NCBI GenBank assembly: GCA_019155185.1
Contig: CM032800.1
Coordinates: 17,876,938-17,940,937 of the forward strand
Length of the DNA stretch: 64,000 nucleotides
Direction of reading: 5' to 3'
Origin: Beaufortia kweichowensis
Lineage: Eukaryota > Chordata > Actinopteri > Cypriniformes > Gastromyzontidae
In this document: positions 59,173 through 64,000 of the stretch, piece after piece
How the letters are laid out: each line of letters opens with the position of its first letter
Position numbering within the stretch: the first letter of the stretch is position 1
Made by a program: the position numbers and the translations under genes
The notes under the pieces: model-generated
What the model was told of the DNA's origin: nothing
Databases searched by the model: none
Seen by the model: only the letters and a program-made list of their open reading frames with translations

Positions 59173-60209
59173 CAGGGAACCCTCCTAACATGTGGGGCTG
59201 CAGGTCTTCTAAAAGTTCATACCGGGTCGTTTTTCCCTGTAAAACCATACACATTAAGAACATTAAAATCTTTTGTTTAAAAAGTCAGGTTAGCTAAAAT
59301 TACCTCGGTCCATCTCTCACTATCGTGCTCCCCTTCACCAAGATGTGAGGATTTTTTATTAAAATGGCAACTGGCCATTCATTTTGTTGGCATTGGAGCC
59401 ACTCCATATGGAGGGCCCCAAAGTCCACATCTCCTGCCACCTTTTGTATTGTTTTAAAAAGGGTAGGCAACACTCCTGTAATAAAATAACATCTGACTTA
59501 ACATTTTTAAAAAGCTAAAACACTCTGTGCTCGGGTGGTGGACCTCACACTTCTCACATTAATAGTAGAGAAAGTTAAGGCCATGAGCAGTATGGTATAA
59601 AAGACTATGAACATTAAAAAAGACTACTATATAAAACAATAAATTAAAAAGACTACAGAGTGAATTTAAAATTATCCTATTTCAAGTGATACCTGCTCTT
59701 CCTTAATCTCCACTTGTTTTGGAGACAGGAGAGCAGGTATTAGGAGCTCAGCCGAGCTGCAGAGAAATTGTTCTTGCAGCTCTTTTGGCCGATGATGTTC
59801 TTAGCTCTTCATATGCAAAAAGGAAACCTCATTTGGGGATTCGAGGGGCCACATAATGGCTCAGATCTTCTGAAGAAGAACTATCTGGCCGGCGCTGTTG
59901 CCCTCAACTTTTTCTCCTCTGTTAGCCCTAGAGGAGACCCTGCTGGTCTCTTTTGCACTCTGAGCATTTGGGAGTGAGCACTCAGTTTCACTCCCACTAA
60001 GACCACCACTCACCTCAGAGACGGTGACTAGGGAGGAAGTTGCTTCTCCTCCTCTCCTTCATCCTGATCCTTTCCTATTTTGGGAGGTGACTTCCTCCCC
60101 TTGTTGTCCCAACCCACCTGGTGACTCCGCCTCTGGGGCTGCTTCACTTCCCTCCTTGCTGCCCAATCGCTGTGGCCGGCTGGGGCTTTTGAATTTCCCC
60201 GCCAAAAAC

Positions 60210-60668
60210 TCAGAGGCTCCACCCTCCTCCTTCTTTCTCCTCCATTTGTGGTACATGTGTGGCAGCCATTTTGTTAACTTTCAGCTTGTTGGCAAAACTT
60301 TTCGGCAATCTCTGTAGAGGTGGTTGTGTTTCTCCACACAGATTACACTGTCTGCCATTTGTACATTCTTCAAAACTATGACCAATTTCTCTACACTTTC
60401 GGCAAAATATTATTTGGCATGCTTTACTAGATGCCCAAGCTTCCCCACATTTCCTGCACAGCTTGGGCATTCCCCTGATAATGAATGTAACCACACGGTT
60501 TTCTCCCAGCACAATCATGGAGGGCAGATGTCTCAGGCCCTGGAACCCGCCGGCATCTTCCCATTGTTTAATGGGAATACGCCAAGAACAGTTCCAGATA
60601 CCATCCTCATCTACCACTTTAACTGGTTGGCCTCGAACAGTGCAATATCTCCCCAGCCAGACACACAA
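60210..60668 (-). pseudogene. LINE-2 ORF1 zinc-knuckle region
   Basis: A 152-codon open frame with three Cys-x2-Cys starts at roughly residues 71, 88 and 106. Only the middle one keeps His and the final Cys. Downstream is Lys-Ser-Phe-Ala-Asn-Lys-Leu-Lys, and the same Cys-Asn-Leu-Cys knuckle start appears in LINE-1, so the two LINEs are related. The domain binds the element RNA. Confidence 0.85.
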
Positions 60669-60969
60669 ATATCATCTCCACTCACAGTTTCATTAAACAT
60701 CCTGACAATTATGGTTTTCAATGAATTATCAGAAAGTTTTTCCACTGTGAACATGGAGAACTGGGTTTTACAATGCCTCAAACCTTTGCCAAAAGTGCTT
60801 ATGACAGAAACATTTCTAAAACTTACATCAAACCTTTTCCTGGGTAGAGTCATTAAACAGTTCAACTCGCTTGGTTGAAAACCAAGCACTCAGTTTCCTG
60901 GATCAGCTTCCTGGAGAAGCTGTAGTCCTCGATCTTAAACTCACAAGCCAAAGCCAAAGGCCAGATACT

Positions 60970-61175
60970 AGAAGCGATGCTTTGGTTTGCGCTGCAAGAG
61001 GGAGAGCCGGTGAAGGCACTGCCGGTCGCGGCAGCGTGAGCAGACCAAAGGTCAGCAGCAGGCACGCGACCGAGGCGCTGCACCACGAGCAGCTGGGTCA
61101 TATGCACACTCTTGAAAATAAAAGGTGCCATAGAAGACACATTTGGCCAAATGGGTATAAGCTTTGCATTACCTC
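60970..61175 (-). promoter_or_regulatory. U2 snRNA 5' end and promoter
   Basis: ATCGCTTCT on the minus strand with nt 1 at 60978 matches the U2 5' terminus; GGCCTTT, TTTGGCT and TAAGATC blocks follow within the next 45 bases in U2 order but with insertions. Upstream, an octamer-like ATGCAAAG (61162-61169) lies 184-191 bp from nt 1, the expected place of the distal element. A TTCACCGGCTC stretch about 45-50 bp upstream is a possible proximal element. Together with 55642-55796 this makes one U2 gene split by LINE-2. Confidence 0.6.
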
Positions 61176-61661
61176 TTGGGTGTAAAAGGCAGATCACTCG
61201 TTACCACAGCAAACGCCGAGTAAGACGGCACTTCATTGCTGCCGCTCAGCTGTGCAAGCTCAGTGTCGGAGGCCCAACGGCAACACGAGCTCACATTTGA
61301 AATTTGCTCATGTACACGGTCGTTCGTTTTGCTCACACGTTGCGTGGTGTTTTGCTACAAGGTTGTAGGCAGTGCACGGTGTATTTTAAGCCCTTTAGTC
61401 TGACAAAATGAAAGAAGCCGTTCGCGATGGTGGAGGCCGAAGGTCCACACTCGCGATTAAACGCCTCGAGTTGAGCAGCTCTCTGGTCGTCTTCGTGTGC
61501 ATTCAACTCTTTTGGTTTATTTCGAGCTGCTTCGCATCTTGCTCTGCCTGCAGATGGGAAAAGTGCCCTTTAAAACGTCAAGAAAATGTTTCTGTTGCAC
61601 TGACCGGCGATGAACGCCAGTGCTCACGGCTGACTGATGCGCTTTGCGAATTAAATAAACA
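61176..61661 (+). repeat. U1 5'-flank segment, copy b (inverted)
   Basis: Plus-strand sequence here matches the minus strand of 62940-63437 and of 54180-54667 (TTGGGTGTAAAAGGCAGATC to GCGAATTAAATAAAC). It stops before the U1-proximal part, and no U1 follows. It lies head to head with the U2 promoter. Confidence 0.8.
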
Positions 61662-62466
61662 AAACGCTTCGATTAGTTGGTCAATAAATAAATACACACA
61701 AACACACACAGGAGTAAAGGAGTGTATTGGTGTTTTAAGTCGAATAATATGGAAAAGTACACCTCAAAAGCATGGAGTACATGCAGGCTTTTGGCACTCA
61801 CCGTCGATGCAAACCATTGCGCATGGCTGACTGATGACGTTGCTGGTGGAATACACAAACTATTCCATTAGTTGGTAAACGAATAAACAAGAGAACGAAC
61901 AAAGTTAGGGATGAGCATACACGCATAAAAGGCTGTCGTGGAATACTATTCCTTATATGGATTGTGAAAGGATTGCCGCTGACGTTTCATTCTTAAAGGA
62001 CAACGAGCTCACGGAGTGCTTTTTCGCCTGTTGACGCTGGAGACAGCGTTTAAATTGCACACAATATCAGCAAATTAAAGGCGTTCTGTTGTCTGCAAGT
62101 GTTCCAGCGCTTTATGCCGCATTGCATTCAACGAATGCAGCGTTCATTTAACGAACGAAACCGTGTTAGCGGGCGTAAAGGTTCATTTCGTCTGTTTTCG
62201 ACAACGGCCGGCAACGCACATTATTACCTGCTGCTCGTCGTTATTTACACTTCTAAAGCACTTTGCACCAGGGACCGTTGCTATTTCACAAATACAACGG
62301 TATATGCGTTGCCCTGATATAGCATGAAAGGCCGGACCCATTCGCTCATTACAAAGACAAAACAAAAGAAGTATTCTGGTTCATAATGGTTCGTTGAATG
62401 TTTTGCAAAACGGATGCTTTCGTTGTATCGAAGACGTTTCGTTTGTCTTGGGAAAAACATATTTTT

Positions 62467-62470
<4 letters not shown>
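61662..62470. other. snRNA cluster spacer without recognised gene
   Basis: Contains repeated words such as ATTAGTTGGT...AATAAA (61676 and 61867) and CTGACTGATG (61625 and 61828) that echo the U1-flank segment, but no RNA gene or domain that I can identify. Confidence 0.45.

Positions 62471-62504
<34 letters not shown>
62471..62504. repeat. (AT)n microsatellite
   Basis: Seventeen uninterrupted AT units, just downstream of the U1 gene. Prone to length error. Confidence 0.98.
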
Positions 62505-62510
<6 letters not shown>

Positions 62511-62527
62511 TATTCCTTTATGTTATA

Positions 62528-62543
62528 TCTTCTCTTGTTCAAC
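62528..62543 (-). terminator. U1 3'-box-like element
   Basis: GTTGAACAAGAGAAGA on the minus strand begins eight bases after the U1 3' end, matching the position and general pattern of vertebrate snRNA 3' boxes. Confidence 0.5.
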
Positions 62544-62550
62544 GATTGAT

Positions 62551-62714
62551 CAGGGGAGAGCGCGAACGCAGTCCCCCACTACCAGAAATTATGCAGTCGA
62601 GATTCCCACATTTGGGGAATTCGCAGGGGTCAGCAGAGCCGGAGTGCAATGGCCGAGCCTCGCCCTGGGTGAACCACCTTAGTGATCATGGTGTCTCCCC
62701 TGCCAGGTAAGTAT
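62551..62714 (-). ncRNA. U1 snRNA, full length
   Basis: Exactly 164 nt from ATACTTACCTGGCAG to CTCTCCCCTG. U1 is the RNA of the U1 snRNP that pairs with 5' splice sites. The splice-site pairing sequence ACUUACCUG is intact. Stem-loop I has one change in its loop region (GATCACTAAGG). The U1A-binding loop ATTGCACTCC is intact. The Sm site reads AATTTCTGG, a form I recall from amphibian U1. The 3' stem-loop is intact. Substitutions around nt 43-45, 59-61 and 74-77 fall in stem-loop II and its neighbourhood, so this may be a variant U1. The 5' flank is shared with the disrupted copy at 53887, and a 3'-box-like element follows. It looks capable of expression. Confidence 0.95.
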
Positions 62715-63437
62715 GAGTACACGGCGTTCGGGCCAGAGGACTCGTTCTCCCGGTTGCCATTCACATCGGGCGGACACACGCCAAACGACCGTCACTGAAG
62801 ACGGACAAAGGACCAACGACTTCCGCTCCCTCACTGTTCTGTAGCAGATAGAAAGGCACGCAGAAGCAACGTTATAATCGTTCAAGAACGTCTAAGAGTG
62901 TTGTTTGCTCGAATAGAAGCAATGCTTTGGTTGCGCTGCTAGAGGGAGAGGTTTATTTAACTCGTAAAGCGCATCAGTCAGACTTGAGCACTGGCTTTCA
63001 TCGCCAGTCAGTGCAACGTAAACATTTTCTTGACGTTTTTAAAGGACACTTTTCCCATCTGCAGGCAGAGCAAGATGCGAAGCAGCTCCGAAATAAACCA
63101 AAAGAGTTGAATGCACACGAATACGAGCAGAGAGCTGTTCAATTCGAGGCGTTTAACCGTGAGTGTGGACCTTTCGGCCTCCACCATCGCGAACGGCTTC
63201 TTTCATTTTGTCAGACTAAAGGGCTTAAAATACACCGCACTGCCTACAACTTTGTAGCAAAACACCACGCAACGTGTAAGCAAAACGAACGACCGTGTAC
63301 ATGAGCAAATTTCAAATGTGAGCTCGTGTTGCCGTTGGGCCTCCGACACTGAGCGTGCAATAATGGCCATTGAGCGGAGCGGCAGCAATGAATACTTGAG
63401 CGTTTGCTGTGGGAACGAGTGATCTGCCTTTTACACC
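62715..63437 (-). promoter_or_regulatory. U1 5'-flanking segment, copy c
   Basis: Copy of 53937-54667 with small indels, upstream of the intact U1. A 125-codon plus-strand frame (62927-63304) runs through it but is broken by indels in copies a and b, so I do not call a protein. Confidence 0.75.
62762..62782 (-). promoter_or_regulatory. Candidate proximal sequence element of U1
   Basis: The stretch about 48-68 bp upstream of U1 nt 1 (minus CCGATGTGAATGGC core) is preserved in the flank of the disrupted U1 copy at 53980-54000. The position fits the proximal element; the sequence match to the vertebrate consensus is weak. Confidence 0.3.
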
Positions 63438-64000
63438 CAAGTTGGAAACAACTTAATTCTTTTAATAGCCTGTTATAAATTTATTCTAAAGATTCTGTGA
63501 AAAAATAAAAAAGAACAGAATGTATTCATATTAAATTCTTAAACGTCTAGAGAAGTGTCTTTACTTACACATTTTAGCAAATGAGCACATACCCCGAATA
63601 CAAATATTAATATTTCAACAAAAAATAAAAAGATTATACTAAACCTTTGAAGTGTAGTTGAAAGTATTAAAATAGAAAACTGATTATATGTATATATACA
63701 CACATAACTACCACTCAAAACTTTGTGATCAGTAAGATTTTCTTTTATTTGATTTTAATTTTTATGCTTATCAAGGCTGAATTTATTTGATGAAAAGTAC
63801 AGATGCCAAAAATACAGTATTGTGAAATATTATTGCAATTCAAAAATAAGTTTTGTAGTGTACTATATTTAAAAAAAAAATCTATTTATTTGTCATGCAA
63901 AGCAGAATTTTCATACTCCAGTGTTCAGTGTCACATGATCTGTCAGAAATCATTCTAAAAAGCTGATTAATCATCAATGTTGGAAACAACGTAATTCTTT
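63438..64000. repeat. Spacer repeat of about 540 bp, copy c
   Basis: Near-identical to 54668-55207, including GTGAAATATTATTGCAATTC and the CAGTGTCACATGATC motif. It ends with the start of a further copy (TTGGAAACAACGTAATTC at 63981), again as in copy a. Confidence 0.85.

Larger units (their letters stand above)
55797..60969 (-). pseudogene. LINE-2: Keno-like Tx1-clade LINE inserted in U2
   Basis: Nearly full-length minus-strand non-LTR element. ORF1 (about 60900-60050) has Gly-Trp-Gly-Asp...Gly-Gln-Pro-Val-Lys-Val-Val-Asp-Glu-Asp-Gly and three zinc-knuckle remnants (Cys-Arg-Lys-Cys-Gly-Glu; Cys-Arg-Lys-Cys-Arg-Glu-Ile-Gly-His...Cys; Cys-Asn-Leu-Cys-Gly-Glu), the first and third damaged. ORF2 endonuclease (58852-59172) keeps Gly-Asp-Phe-Asn, Ser-Arg-Ile-Asp-Tyr and Leu-Ser-Asp-His. 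RT keeps Ser-Gly-Val-Arg-Gln-Gly-Cys-Pro-Leu-Ser-Pro (about 57620-57655) and Tyr-Met-Asp-Asp at 57500-57511. The C-terminal helical region lies at about 56000-56700. The 3' tail (AATAAAC...) joins U2 nt 38. Multiple frameshifts. Confidence 0.88.

Noticed and set aside
62927..63304. 125-codon frame in the U1 5' flank, with partial counterparts at 54124 and on the minus strand of 61408-61661
   Set aside because: Copies differ by frameshifting indels, no domain is recognisable, and the segment is better explained as snRNA promoter DNA.

Overview
The window looks like a repeat-dense, accessory chromosome region of a teleost, most likely cypriniform. The pointers are fish-type LTR elements, Tx1-clade LINEs sitting in snRNA genes, a widespread teleost interspersed-repeat motif near 55 and 64 kb, and AT-rich satellite DNA. 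I see no intact ordinary host protein gene. Two 100-N gaps (18635-18734 and 43728-43827) are scaffold joins.

Layout. (1) 1-11765 is a satellite array of about 137-bp monomers in about 273-bp dimers. (2) 11766-12600 is a non-satellite block repeated at 37111-37970, where it leads into a second, diverged array of the same satellite (37971-43727). (3) 13690-18520 is a heavily decayed plus-strand endogenous retrovirus (ERV-A). (4) 18735-20380 is the 5' end of a minus-strand retroviral element (ERV-B): partial LTR, primer-binding site, leader and Gag remnant. (5) Inserted into ERV-B is the centrepiece at 20381-32196: an 11.8-kb ERV with near-identical 723/725-bp LTRs, 4-bp target duplications, gag, pro, pol and env. 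An uninterrupted macro domain of the OARD1/TARG1 type is fused downstream of the integrase. A solo LTR of the same family lies at 34765-35464. (6) 43828-50736 is a decayed Gmr1-like Ty3/gypsy element with integrase placed before reverse transcriptase. (7) 50737-64000 is a broken snRNA gene cluster on the minus strand. It holds an intact-length U1 (62551-62714), a U1 cut after about nt 50 next to a Tx1-clade LINE, and a U2 split near its branch-point recognition sequence by a second, nearly full-length Keno-like LINE.

Most notable observations: the Pol-macro domain fusion retains the two residues matching the catalytic Lys and Asp of TARG1. Two unrelated ERV leaders carry tandem arrays of short hairpins, mostly with 8-nt loops and with compensatory stem changes. 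One LINE appears to have targeted U1. A perfect 29-bp hairpin sits at 32928-32989. Most retroviral frames are broken by small indels although the macro-ERV LTRs are about 99% identical, so assembly or read errors must be considered.
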